39,069 nt of DNA from Frankiales bacterium (GTDB lineage: Bacteria > Actinomycetota > Actinomycetes > Mycobacteriales > SCTD01): the NCBI GenBank assembly GCA_025464915.1, contig JAODNF010000479.1, forward strand, positions 1 to 39,069. Reading direction: 5' to 3'. Positions 8,236 through 16,299 of the stretch are shown piece after piece. How positions within the stretch are numbered: the stretch's first letter is position 1; each line of letters opens with the position of its first letter. Both the position numbers and the translations under genes were made by a program. A model generated the notes under the pieces. That model ran no database searches. It had not been told where the DNA came from and worked only from the letters and a program-made list of their open reading frames with translations.

Positions 8236-9741
8236 TCAGCCCACGGGCGGAAAGTAGGAGGCGCCGGCGCAGTAGAAGCCCTTGGCGGGGGACGGCGAGA
8301 CGCGGACGAACTTGCCGCCCTGGACCTTGGTGAGGATCCAGCAGACCGCCGGCTTCTTCTGGGCCGGGTCGGCAGTGGCGAACATGCCGCCCGCGTCATA
8401 GCTCGTGTAGGTCTTGAGCGCGGTGAACAGCGAGGCACGGGTGGCCTTGGGTCCGGCCTTCTTCAGGGCATCGACGAAGAGCATCGCGGAGGTCCAGCCG
8501 TAGGCGGCGAAGATGTCCACGGGCTGGTTGCCGTCGGTCAGCTTCATCCACTTCTGGAACGCAGCGACCGTCGGGATGTTGGCCGCCTCGTCGGGGTTGA
8601 AGAACATCGCGAACTGCTGGTCGTTGTAGACCCCCTCGGCGTTGTTCCCGGACTGCGCGAGGAAGGCCTGCGCGTAGGCGGTGGCGCCGAAGATGATCGG
8701 CCAGGTGTAGCGCTGCTGCTTCACCGCGTTGACGAAGCGGGCGGTCGTCGCGCCGTCGGTGGTGTTGATGTAGATCAGCTTCACGCCGGCGCTGTTCATG
8801 CGGATGACGGCGGCGGTGAAGTCGGTGTCGGTGGCGCCGTAGGACTCGTCGTGGACGACCTTGCCCCCAGAGTGCTCGATCGCCTTCTTGGTGTTGGCCC
8901 ACACGTTCGGGCCGGTTCCGACGCCGGCGTAGATCGCGCCGATGTGCTGCCAGGCCGAGCCGTAGGTCTTCTTGTAGTAGTCCAGCGGACCGGTGCGCCA
9001 GCCGTTGCCGAGCGGTGCCGTGCTGTAGGTGCTCTTGAGGGCGGCGGTGTTCGGCCCGAGGGCATTGGACACGTTGGGCACGTTGAGGTGCTGGGCGAGC
9101 ACCTGCGCGCCGCAGTCGTCGTTGAGCGAGAAGTTGCCGACGAAGGCGAACACCTTGTCCACGCGCGCCTGGGTCGCCGACTTGTTGGCCGGACAGGTGA
9201 GCTGGCTGTCGCCGAAGTCGATGTTGATCTTGCGCCCGTAGACGCCGCCCTGGCTGTTGACCATGTTGAAGTAGGCGGCGGTGCCGACGAAGGCCCCCGC
9301 GAACAGTCCCGGGACAGGCCCGGACTTGTCCGCGACGTTGCCGACGGTGATGCTCGTCGCCGTCACGCCCTTGTCGGTCGCGCCGCCGTTGCCGCCGGCC
9401 GGCGCGGGAGCGCCGGTGGTGCTGCCGCTGCTCGTGCCGGCCCCGGCGCCCGAGGTCGTCCCGCTGCCCGAGCCCGTCGTTGTACCGCGTCCGGAGCCTG
9501 AGGTCGTCCCGCTGCCCGAGCCCGTCGTCGTACCGCTGCCCGTGGTCGCCACGCCCGTGGTGCCGCTGCCGCCCGTGGTGCCGGAGCCGGTCCCGCTGCC
9601 ACTGGAGCCGCCGCCGCCGCCTCGGCCGAGCTGCTGGTTGGCAGCCTCGGTGCGCAGGCTGCTGTCGACCCGGGCGCCGCAGGCAGTGAGCGTGAGCGCC
9701 AGTCCTGCAAGAGCAAGGAGGGCTGGGGACCTTCTGGGCAC
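8236..9741 (-). CDS. Lipoprotein substrate-binding protein of the Liv-type ABC importer
   Basis: A 501-residue type-1 periplasmic-binding-fold protein (LivJ/LivK class). GTG 9741 is chosen because GGAAGGAAA lies about eight bases upstream and because it places a clean lipoprotein signal at the N-terminus (MPRRSPALLALAGLALTLTAC, lipobox LTAC). An in-frame ATG at 9810 would add 23 residues before the signal and overlap the TetR stop. The Cys is followed by about 100 residues of Gly/Ser/Thr repeats, an extracellular stalk, then the binding domain from ITVGNVADKSGPVPGLF. It probably captures the substrate for LivHM/LivG/LivF, whose genes follow 3 bp downstream. The long stalk is unusual compared with Gram-negative LivJ and is shared with the binding protein at 29.9 kb. 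Confidence 0.93.
   Translation of the reverse strand: MPRRSPALLALAGLALTLTACGARVDSSLRTEAANQQLGRGGGGGSSGSGTGSGTTGGSGTTGVATTGSGTTTGSGSGTTSGSGRGTTTGSGSGTTSGAGAGTSSGSTTGAPAPAGGNGGATDKGVTATSITVGNVADKSGPVPGLFAGAFVGTAAYFNMVNSQGGVYGRKINIDFGDSQLTCPANKSATQARVDKVFAFVGNFSLNDDCGAQVLAQHLNVPNVSNALGPNTAALKSTYSTAPLGNGWRTGPLDYYKKTYGSAWQHIGAIYAGVGTGPNVWANTKKAIEHSGGKVVHDESYGATDTDFTAAVIRMNSAGVKLIYINTTDGATTARFVNAVKQQRYTWPIIFGATAYAQAFLAQSGNNAEGVYNDQQFAMFFNPDEAANIPTVAAFQKWMKLTDGNQPVDIFAAYGWTSAMLFVDALKKAGPKATRASLFTALKTYTSYDAGGMFATADPAQKKPAVCWILTKVQGGKFVRVSPSPAKGFYCAGASYFPPVG
9452..9535. repeat. Imperfect 48-bp-period direct repeat in the binding-protein stalk
   Basis: Bases 9452-9487 and 9500-9535 are nearly identical 36-mers (one visible mismatch) offset by 48 bp. 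On the minus strand they encode the Gly/Ser/Thr linker of the binding lipoprotein (units like GSGSGTTSG). The repeat is in frame, so slippage or recombination would lengthen or shorten the stalk without breaking the gene. Confidence 0.8.
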
Positions 9742-9806
9742 GTCGTGTTTCCTTCCCGTTCCCGCTGAGGATGCACTCTGCGGGGGCCGCTGTCTGCGGT
9801 TCGCGA

Positions 9807-10430
9807 TCATGGTTTGACGACCGGTGTGAGGGTGACCGTGCGAAGTGCGTCGGCGAGCAGGACGGCGAGGTCCAGCGCTCCGCCACTGGCCAGCCAGGTG
9901 TCGAGGCTGATCCGCACGGCGGACATGGTGAGCGCCCCGACCATGCGGGGGCGGGCGTCGTCGGGGGTGAGGTCAGCGAAGCGGTGCGCGACGGCCTCGG
10001 CAATGGCTATCTCGAACCGCACGTAGAGGGCGAGCGTCCACGCCGTGAGCGTCGGCGAGCTCTGCAGCAGGTGCACCTGCTGCAGCACCAGGTTGCGGAC
10101 CTCGGGCGTGAAGCCGCCCGCGAACCCGGTGAAGGTCTCGATGACCGCCTCGACCGCGCCGAGCTCGGCCGGCTGCACCTCGAGGTTGTCCAGGATGAGG
10201 GAGAGCCAGGGGATGCTGAACCCCTCGGCGACGGCCGTCTCCTTGGCGTCGAAGTAGCGGAAGAAGGTCGCCCGACCGATCTCGGCCGCGGCCGCGATCT
10301 CGTCGATCGTCGTCCCGTCCAGGCCCTTCAGGCGCGTCAGCCGCGCGGCCTCGTCAGCGATCCGCTGGTGCGTCGCTCGTCGTTTGCGCTCGCGCAGCCC
10401 GAGCTCCGGGGAAACCGTGATCTGCGACAC
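9807..10430 (-). CDS. TetR-family transcriptional regulator
   Basis: A 207-residue protein starting at GTG 10430. Residues about 12-65 form the TetR DNA-binding domain: RKRRATHQRIADEAARL, then TTIDEIAAAAEIGRATFFRYF with the recognition helix. The rest is the variable helical ligand-binding and dimerisation domain. It lies 65 bp upstream of the binding-protein gene on the same strand, so it may be the first gene of the Liv transport operon or its local repressor. A small palindrome (AGAC-GAA-GTCT) 12 bp before the start is a candidate operator. The ligand cannot be predicted. Confidence 0.9.
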   Translation of the reverse strand: MSQITVSPELGLRERKRRATHQRIADEAARLTRLKGLDGTTIDEIAAAAEIGRATFFRYFDAKETAVAEGFSIPWLSLILDNLEVQPAELGAVEAVIETFTGFAGGFTPEVRNLVLQQVHLLQSSPTLTAWTLALYVRFEIAIAEAVAHRFADLTPDDARPRMVGALTMSAVRISLDTWLASGGALDLAVLLADALRTVTLTPVVKP

Positions 10431-10441
10431 AGTCGCAAGTT

Positions 10442-10452
10442 AGACGAAGTCT
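10442..10452. promoter_or_regulatory. Candidate TetR operator upstream of the TetR/Liv operon
   Basis: AGAC-GAA-GTCT is an inverted repeat with 4-bp arms and 3-bp spacer in the 61-bp gap before the TetR start at 10430. It is flanked by GCAA on one side and TTGC on the other. The position fits autoregulation, but the arms are short and the call is weak. Confidence 0.35.
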
Positions 10453-10491
10453 CACGAGTTGCACAAGGGGCGCAGAAGGGGCACACCCGGT

Positions 10492-11589
10492 TCACGCCGG
10501 CCAGCGGTAGGCCGCGAGCGCGGTCAGCTGCTGGGGTCCGGCCTCCTCGACGGTCCAGAGCGAGGCACCGACCGCGCCGCCGCGCCGCGCGGCGTCGAGG
10601 AAGCGCAGGGTCTCGCGGGCGGACGGGGTGCCGCGCCGTCCGCCTTCGGTGCCCATGTCGTAGCCCTGACCCACCGGGGCCACGGGGAGGAACCTGCCCA
10701 GCGTCCGCAGCGACTGCTGGACGAGGGTGCCGGGCTCCTTGCACGACCAGTAGACCATCGGCGCGAAGACGTCGGCGTACGGCGTGAAGAGCGCGTAGGG
10801 GTAGGTCTTCCTGGCCCCGGAGGGCCGCGGGACCGTGGCGATCACCGGCCGCTCGCCGGCGTAGCGACGCACCAGGGAGAGGTAGAGCGTCAGCCGCCGG
10901 GTGGTGACGCGAGTGCCCTCGGCAGCGGTCTCCACGTCGGGGGAGAAGCCGTCGATGCCGCGAGCGAGGGCCTGCTGCGCACGCTTCGCGTCGGCGACGG
11001 GGTCGGACAGGAAAGGGAAGTCCCAGGCGATGACGCGGATCGCGTTGGCGTGCGCCAGCGGCACGAGCGCGCCGAGGAACTGGTCGCCGTAGTAGCCCTG
11101 CCGGGACCCGCCGGTGCGCACCCAGATGCTTCGCACGCCGGTGCGCCTCGCCTGGGCGACGAGGGCGGTGACACCGAGGGGCTGCGTCCCGAACGGCGTC
11201 GCCCAGAGCCCCTTGCCACGGACCGCGTCGAGGCCAGAAGCCTTGCGCAGCACGGGAAGTGCGGCCGGCAACGCGGCCTCGGCGACCGCCGGTGGCGTCA
11301 GCGGTCGTGGGCCGCCGCCTCCGGAGGACGGCTTCACCGGGCAACCGGTCAGCGGCGGAGAGGCAGGGACGGGTACGTCGACGGGTCTCGCCCTCGGGGT
11401 GGGCCTGGGCTTCACGGGGGTGGGCGCCCGGGTCGGCAGGACCGGCGCGGGCGCCTCCTGGCGCGCGACGACGACCGGCTCCTTCGAGGCAGCCGGCGTG
11501 GCGTCGCGGTGGGTCCCCGCGATGGCGGCCCCGGTCAGCAGGCTGCCGAGGGCGAGCAGCCCGACCGCGCGCTCAGCTCCCGTCACCAC
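10492..11589 (-). CDS. Exported glycoside-hydrolase-like (TIM-barrel) protein
   Basis: A 365-residue protein starting at GTG 11589 (a second GTG follows immediately). Residues about 1-25 form a signal peptide or anchor (AVGLLALGSLLTGAAIAG). Residues about 30-95 are a Pro/Arg/Ala-rich linker with PTPVKPRPTPRARP. The C-terminal 250 residues look like a TIM barrel: KGLWATPFG, GVRSIWVRTGGS, RVIAWDFPFLSDP, GIDGFSPDVETAAEG, YADVFAPMVYWS and GASLWTVEEAG in order. The acidic residues in FSPDVE and in the last strand could be catalytic, as in GHL-type hydrolases, but no exact family is recognised. It lies between two TetR genes on the same strand, 27 bp after the first. Confidence 0.75.
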   Translation of the reverse strand: MVTGAERAVGLLALGSLLTGAAIAGTHRDATPAASKEPVVVARQEAPAPVLPTRAPTPVKPRPTPRARPVDVPVPASPPLTGCPVKPSSGGGGPRPLTPPAVAEAALPAALPVLRKASGLDAVRGKGLWATPFGTQPLGVTALVAQARRTGVRSIWVRTGGSRQGYYGDQFLGALVPLAHANAIRVIAWDFPFLSDPVADAKRAQQALARGIDGFSPDVETAAEGTRVTTRRLTLYLSLVRRYAGERPVIATVPRPSGARKTYPYALFTPYADVFAPMVYWSCKEPGTLVQQSLRTLGRFLPVAPVGQGYDMGTEGGRRGTPSARETLRFLDAARRGGAVGASLWTVEEAGPQQLTALAAYRWPA

Positions 11590-11616
11590 CGGTCCAGGAT
11601 AGGTCGGGCGGGCGCG

Positions 11617-12234
11617 TCAGGAGACGAGCTTGAGCGCGTTCTCGACGTAGTGCTCCAGGATCTGCTCCTTGGTGCGGGGCGCCTCCGGCGTCCACCACTC
11701 CGGCAGCCGGACGCCCATCGCGCCGATCGCCTTCGCGTCGAGGTAGGGGTCGGTGCTGTGGAACACGCCCATCCGGACCCCGCGCTCGATGACGTCGACG
11801 CTGATCTGCTCGGACTGGCTGCGGATCCCGATGATGGAGGCGTACTGGTCGGGGGTGAGCGCGCGCAGCTCGCGGTTGGTCAGGCGTGCCATCGAGGGGT
11901 AGTCCAGGTGCACGCGGACGTGGGCGGTGACGGTCGCTCTGAGCTGGTCGACGGGGTCGGACCCGGCGTCCATGAGGGCATCGCGCAGCGACTCGAAGTG
12001 CGAGCGATGCCCGATCAGCGCGAGGTCGTAGAGCAGCTCCTGCTTGCTGGGCACGTGGAAGTAGATGGCGCTGGGCTGCTGGCCGAGGGCGGTCGCGATG
12101 TCGCGGATCGAGACGGCGTGGTAGCCCTCCTGGCCGAACAGCTCGAGCGCGACCTCGTAGAGCTTGCGCTTCGCGGCGGACAGGTCCAGGCCGGGCGGCA
12201 GCAGGCCCTCGGTCGCGAGAACCTCAGCAGTCAT
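11617..12234 (-). CDS. TetR-family transcriptional regulator, divergent from the fused ABC importer
   Basis: A 205-residue protein with the TetR DNA-binding domain at about residues 19-70: SAAKRKLYEVALELFGQEG, then VSIRDIATALGQQPSAIYFHV with the recognition helix, followed by PSKQELL. The C-terminal domain has the helical pattern of TetR regulators that often respond to acyl-CoA or other catabolic ligands, but the ligand is not identifiable. Its start at 12234 faces the 1304-residue ABC fusion gene across a 150-bp intergenic region containing a perfect AACGATCGTT palindrome. It is therefore the best candidate repressor of that whole operon and of itself. Confidence 0.92.
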   Translation of the reverse strand: MTAEVLATEGLLPPGLDLSAAKRKLYEVALELFGQEGYHAVSIRDIATALGQQPSAIYFHVPSKQELLYDLALIGHRSHFESLRDALMDAGSDPVDQLRATVTAHVRVHLDYPSMARLTNRELRALTPDQYASIIGIRSQSEQISVDVIERGVRMGVFHSTDPYLDAKAIGAMGVRLPEWWTPEAPRTKEQILEHYVENALKLVS

Positions 12235-12246
12235 GGTCAGCAGCCT

Positions 12247-12256
12247 AACGATCGTT
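12247..12256. promoter_or_regulatory. Candidate TetR operator (AACGATCGTT palindrome)
   Basis: This perfect 10-bp palindrome lies 13 bp upstream of the TetR start, and the imperfect flanks CCT/CGG extend it. A half-site-like AACGAT recurs at 12357-12362, just before the Shine-Dalgarno of the divergent ABC fusion gene. The arrangement suits a TetR protein controlling both divergent promoters. Confidence 0.5.
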
Positions 12257-12311
12257 CGGTCAGTGCGCTAGGCAGACCTTCAACAGATGTGCGGCAAATC
12301 TCGCACGAGTG

Positions 12312-12341
12312 TTGACAGCGGCGCAACACAGGGAGCAATCT
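12312..12341 (+). promoter_or_regulatory. Candidate sigma-70-type promoter of the fused ABC/MoxR operon
   Basis: TTGACA at 12312-12317 is followed after 18 bp by CAATCT at 12336-12341, which could serve as a -10 (A2 and T6 match). It is the only consensus-like -35 in the 150-bp divergent region and sits about 45 bp before the ATG at 12385. A small inverted repeat GTGCG/CGCAC (12289-12293 and 12302-12306) lies immediately upstream. Confidence 0.45.
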
Positions 12342-12384
12342 TCGCCTCCCCAGCAGAACGATTGATCAGTAGGTGAGGCTGCGC

Positions 12385-15300
12385 ATGGCGTACCGCCGGC
12401 TCGGAAGCCGTCCGGAGCTGCTGCTCCTGGCGGCGCTGGTCGTCGGCTGTTCCCTGCTGCGCCGGGGCCTGCCGCTCGGGATCGTCGGGATCGGCGTCGT
12501 CACCGGCAGCGTGCTGGGGCTGCATGCGCTCGGCGTCGTGCTGCTCTACTCCCGCACCCGCATCCTGAGCTTCGCCCAGTTCGGGCTCGGCGCCGCGGCG
12601 GCGACCTTCTTCTACGTCTGGGTCTACTACAACCAGTGGGCGGTCCTGGGGCAGGGGATCTGCGGCTGCCTGGCTCCCGGCGGCGTGTCCATGTCGCGGC
12701 TGCAGCACAACCCGGACCCGTTCCGCGACTACCTGCAGGCACACCACCCGTGGGTGCTCGTAGCCAACGCGCTGTTCAGCGCGCTGCTCGGGGTCCTGCT
12801 CGCCATCGATACCGGTCGCCGCGTCCACAACGGCCTCGCGAAGAGCTTCGCCCGCGCCCCCGCGATCGTGCCGACCATCGCCACCCTCGCCTTCGCCGTC
12901 GTGCTGTCCGGTGTCACGAGCATTCTGACGCTGCGGAGCAAGTCGCTCTTCGGGTGGCACGCGTTCCACTGGTTCCCTTATGGATCGCGGCCGGGAACCG
13001 GTGAGGACGGCAAGCCGGCGCTTCCTGAGGGCGTCTTCCAGGTGCCGCACCACGGGTCGTGGGAGTTCGCGCTCGGTGGCGGCGCGCGGTTCCACCTGTA
13101 CGACGTACTGGCTGTCACCTGCGCCCTGCTGGCGCTGCTGCTGGTGACCCTGCGGTTCCGGGTAGGCCGCCGGGGCCTGGTCAGTCGGGCGACCGCCGCG
13201 AACCCCGAGCGCGCCGCCACCCTCGGCATCGACGTCTTCCGGGAGACGCGTGCGCCGTGGATGATGGCCGGGGCGCTGAGCGGGGTCGCGGGCATGCTCG
13301 CTGTCGCCGTCGCGGACTCGGCCCCGTTCGTCGGCATCGACATGAGCTCCCTCACGTTCGTGCTCGCCGCAGTAGTGCTCGCCCGCCTCACCAGCCCGGC
13401 CTGGGCCCTCGTCGCCTCGATGCTGCTCGGCGTCCTGGACCAGGCGATGTTCTGGAACTTCAGCTCCCACACGCAGTTCCAGGGGCTGCTGGTGGTCGTC
13501 ATCGGCGCCGCTCTCGTGATCCAGCGCGGGCGCAAGAGCCGCGCCGAGCAGGCTTCCGAGTCGGTCTTCACGACCGCGCCCGAGCCGCCCGCGGTGCCGG
13601 CAGCCATCCGCCGGGCCACCGGCGTGCACGGCGTGCTGCGCGGCAGCTCGATCGTGGTCGGTCTGGTGTTCCTGTCCTACCCCGTCCTCACCACGCCTGG
13701 GCAGCTGAGCCTCGGCATCGGCGCGGTGGCCTACATGATCCTCGGGCTGTCCGTCCTGGTGCTGTCCGGTTGGGCCGGCCAGGTCAGCCTCGGTCAGCTC
13801 GCCCTGGCCGCCGTCGGCGGCTACGTCGTCACCCTCGCCGGGGCGAGCTGGCACGTGCCGATGCCGCTCGCGCTCCTGCTCGGTGCCGCGGCGTCAGCAG
13901 CCGTAGCACCTCTGGTCGGCCTCCCGGCGCTGCGGCTCCCCGGGCCCTTCGTCGCGATCATGACATTGGCGTTCGCGCTGGCGGTTCCTGCCGTGCTGCT
14001 CAACCCCGACCTGCTGGGCGACGCCTTGCCCGCGACCCTGCCGCGGCCGGTGCTGCTCGGCCTCGACTTGGGCAGCGACCGCTACTTCTACTGGTTCTCG
14101 CTGCTCGTCCTGCTCGCGGCGCTGGCCGTCGTCACCGTCCTGCGCCGGTCCAGGTTGCGACGCGTGCTGATCGCCGCGCGCGACAACCCGCAGGCCGCGG
14201 CTGCGTTCGGCCTGGACATCACCCGGGTGCGGCTCGAGGCGTTCGCTGTCTCGGGGCTGCTCGCCGGGCTGGGTGGCGGGCTGCTCGCCTATGCCAACAG
14301 CGGTGTCGAAGCCGACGCCTTCTCCAGCATCAGCAGCGTCGTCGTGTTCCTCATCGTCGTGATCGGCGGGCTCTCGGCCGTCTCCGGGCCGGTGCTGGGC
14401 GCCGCGCTCTTCGGGCTCGTGTCCCTCGCCGGGTCGGCGTGGATAGGCGCCGTCCTCGGCCTCGGCACCCTGATCGTGCTGCCGTTCCGCCCGAGCGGGC
14501 TCGCTGGCCTCGTCACGGCGCTGCGCGACGCGGTCATCCGCGTGATCATGCACCTGCAGGGGCACGACCTCGTCAAGATCGCCGGGTCGCGGGTCGCCAT
14601 CGCCGATCGCGGTGCGCAGGCTCCCGTGGTGCCGGTCCGCTACCGGCTCGTCGGCGACGGCTACGCACCCGTCGAGGGGACGCGGCTGCGCTCGGTCGAC
14701 GGCGTCGCCCCCGTCACGGACGCCGTCCCCGTCGAGCTCGTCCAGGACGTCGAGTCCGCGCTCACGGCCATCAGCTGCCACCGGCTCGACGTGGCCTACG
14801 GCGGGGCTGTCGCCGTCGCGGGCGTCTCGCTCTCGGTAGCGCCCGGCGAGGTCCTCGCGATCGTCGGCCTCAACGGCGCGGGCAAGACCTCTCTGCTCCG
14901 CGCGCTCGCGGGTCTCGAGCCGGCGGCGCACGGCACCGTCGAGCTCGATGGCGACGACGTCACCCTCATCGATCCCGCGGAGCGTGCCAAGCGCGGGATC
15001 GCCTTCGTACCAGGCGGTTCCGCGGTTCTTGCGACTCTCACGGTGCGCGAGAACCTGCTCGTCGCCGGCGGCGACGACGACCAGATCGCGCAGCTGGCCG
15101 CGCGCTTCCCTGTCATCGGCACCCGACTCGGCACCGCCGCCGGCAACCTCTCCGGTGGTGAGCAGCAGGTCCTGGCGCTCGCCCAGGCCATGGGACGCCG
15201 GCCGCGCGTCCTCCTCGTCGACGAGCTCTCCCTCGGGCTGTCCCCGGAGGCCCTCGCGGCAGTGCTCGACAGCGTGATGGAGCTCGCCCGCGGAGGCACG

Positions 15301-16299
15301 GCGGTCGTGCTCGTCGAGCAGTCGATCAGCACCGCCATGTCCCTGGCGGACAGCGCGGTGTTCCTCGAGAGCGGCCGGGTCCGCTACCAGGGTCCCGCCC
15401 AGGCGCTGCGCGACCACCCCGAGCTGTTCGCCAGTGTCGCGTTCGGCGCCGGCGGTGGCTCGATCGGAGGCGGCTCCGAGCTCGCCCGCGCCCGCCGGGC
15501 CCAGCGCCTCGAGCGCGAACCGGTGATCTCGCTGCAGAACGTCACCGCCGCCTACGGCGAGGTGCGCGTCGTTGACGACGTCACGTTCGACGTGGCGGCC
15601 GGCGAGGTCGTCGGGATCCTCGGTCCCAACGGTGCCGGCAAGACCAGCCTGTTCGACTGCCTGTCGGGCACCCTGTCGATGGCCGCGGGCAGCGTGACGC
15701 TCCTCGGCAGCGACATCACGGGACTCGCGCCGCACAAGCGCGCTGAGCTCGGGCTCATGCGGTCCTTCCAGAGCGTCCGGCTCTTCCCCTCTCTCAGCGT
15801 GCGCGACTGCATCGCCGTCGCCTTCGAGACCCGGCTGAAGGTGAAGAGCGCGGCCTTCGCGGGGCTCTGGCTCCCGCCGGCCCGAGCCGAGGAGCGGCGG
15901 GTGGAGGAGCGCGTCAACGACCTGCTCGAGCTGCTGCAGCTGGAGAAGGTCGCCGACGAGGCCGTGGGTGCGCTGTCCCTCGGCACCCGCCGGATGGTCG
16001 ACCTCGCCTGCCAGCTGGCGGCCCGACCCAAGGTGCTGCTCCTCGACGAGCCGGCGGCCGGGCTGGCCGCCGGGGAGACCGAGCTGCTCGGCCCGCTGGT
16101 CGGCCGGATCAGCAACGACCTGGACTGCGCCGTCCTCATCATCGAGCACAACGTGCAGGTCCTCGCCTCGGTCGCCGACCGGCTCGTCGCCATGCGCGAC
16201 GGCGCCGTCATCGCCGAGGGCGCCCCCTCGACCGTCCTGTCCGAACCCGCCGTGCGCGGTGCCTACTTCGGTGCCCGCGACCTGCAGACCACCTCATGA
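12385..16299 (+). CDS. All-in-one Liv-type ABC importer: LivH-LivM-LivF-LivG in a single chain
   Basis: This is a 1304-residue protein; ATG 12385 is preferred over the in-frame GTG 12373 because AGGTGAGG lies six bases upstream of it. Residues about 1-375 form a LivH-like permease with several membrane segments. A hydrophilic linker (about 380-400) leads to a LivM-like permease (about 405-715; LVLSGWAGQVSLGQLALAAVGGY, coupling loop AARDNPQAAAAFGLD). After a linker of about 75 residues comes ATPase 1, LivF-like (Walker A GLNGAGKT 828-835, signature LSGGEQQ from 922, E947). ATPase 2 is LivG-like (Walker A GPNGAGKT 1080-1087, signature LSLGTRRMVD, E1222). Both ATPase sites look intact, so the chain should hold all four importer domains. 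No binding protein is fused; the one at 22.4 kb in the same operon is the likely partner. The substrate is unknown. Confidence 0.93.
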   Translation: MAYRRLGSRPELLLLAALVVGCSLLRRGLPLGIVGIGVVTGSVLGLHALGVVLLYSRTRILSFAQFGLGAAAATFFYVWVYYNQWAVLGQGICGCLAPGGVSMSRLQHNPDPFRDYLQAHHPWVLVANALFSALLGVLLAIDTGRRVHNGLAKSFARAPAIVPTIATLAFAVVLSGVTSILTLRSKSLFGWHAFHWFPYGSRPGTGEDGKPALPEGVFQVPHHGSWEFALGGGARFHLYDVLAVTCALLALLLVTLRFRVGRRGLVSRATAANPERAATLGIDVFRETRAPWMMAGALSGVAGMLAVAVADSAPFVGIDMSSLTFVLAAVVLARLTSPAWALVASMLLGVLDQAMFWNFSSHTQFQGLLVVVIGAALVIQRGRKSRAEQASESVFTTAPEPPAVPAAIRRATGVHGVLRGSSIVVGLVFLSYPVLTTPGQLSLGIGAVAYMILGLSVLVLSGWAGQVSLGQLALAAVGGYVVTLAGASWHVPMPLALLLGAAASAAVAPLVGLPALRLPGPFVAIMTLAFALAVPAVLLNPDLLGDALPATLPRPVLLGLDLGSDRYFYWFSLLVLLAALAVVTVLRRSRLRRVLIAARDNPQAAAAFGLDITRVRLEAFAVSGLLAGLGGGLLAYANSGVEADAFSSISSVVVFLIVVIGGLSAVSGPVLGAALFGLVSLAGSAWIGAVLGLGTLIVLPFRPSGLAGLVTALRDAVIRVIMHLQGHDLVKIAGSRVAIADRGAQAPVVPVRYRLVGDGYAPVEGTRLRSVDGVAPVTDAVPVELVQDVESALTAISCHRLDVAYGGAVAVAGVSLSVAPGEVLAIVGLNGAGKTSLLRALAGLEPAAHGTVELDGDDVTLIDPAERAKRGIAFVPGGSAVLATLTVRENLLVAGGDDDQIAQLAARFPVIGTRLGTAAGNLSGGEQQVLALAQAMGRRPRVLLVDELSLGLSPEALAAVLDSVMELARGGTAVVLVEQSISTAMSLADSAVFLESGRVRYQGPAQALRDHPELFASVAFGAGGGSIGGGSELARARRAQRLEREPVISLQNVTAAYGEVRVVDDVTFDVAAGEVVGILGPNGAGKTSLFDCLSGTLSMAAGSVTLLGSDITGLAPHKRAELGLMRSFQSVRLFPSLSVRDCIAVAFETRLKVKSAAFAGLWLPPARAEERRVEERVNDLLELLQLEKVADEAVGALSLGTRRMVDLACQLAARPKVLLLDEPAAGLAAGETELLGPLVGRISNDLDCAVLIIEHNVQVLASVADRLVAMRDGAVIAEGAPSTVLSEPAVRGAYFGARDLQTTS

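Noticed and set aside
7093..9501. Plus-strand frame of 802 residues opposite LivHM and the binding protein
   Set aside because: No recognisable domain, highly charged composition, antisense to two well-supported genes.
13894..16149. Long minus-strand frame (751 residues) antisense to the fused importer
   Set aside because: It is Arg/Glu/Asp/Gly-rich with no domain and mirrors the high third-position GC of the real plus-strand gene; a shadow frame.
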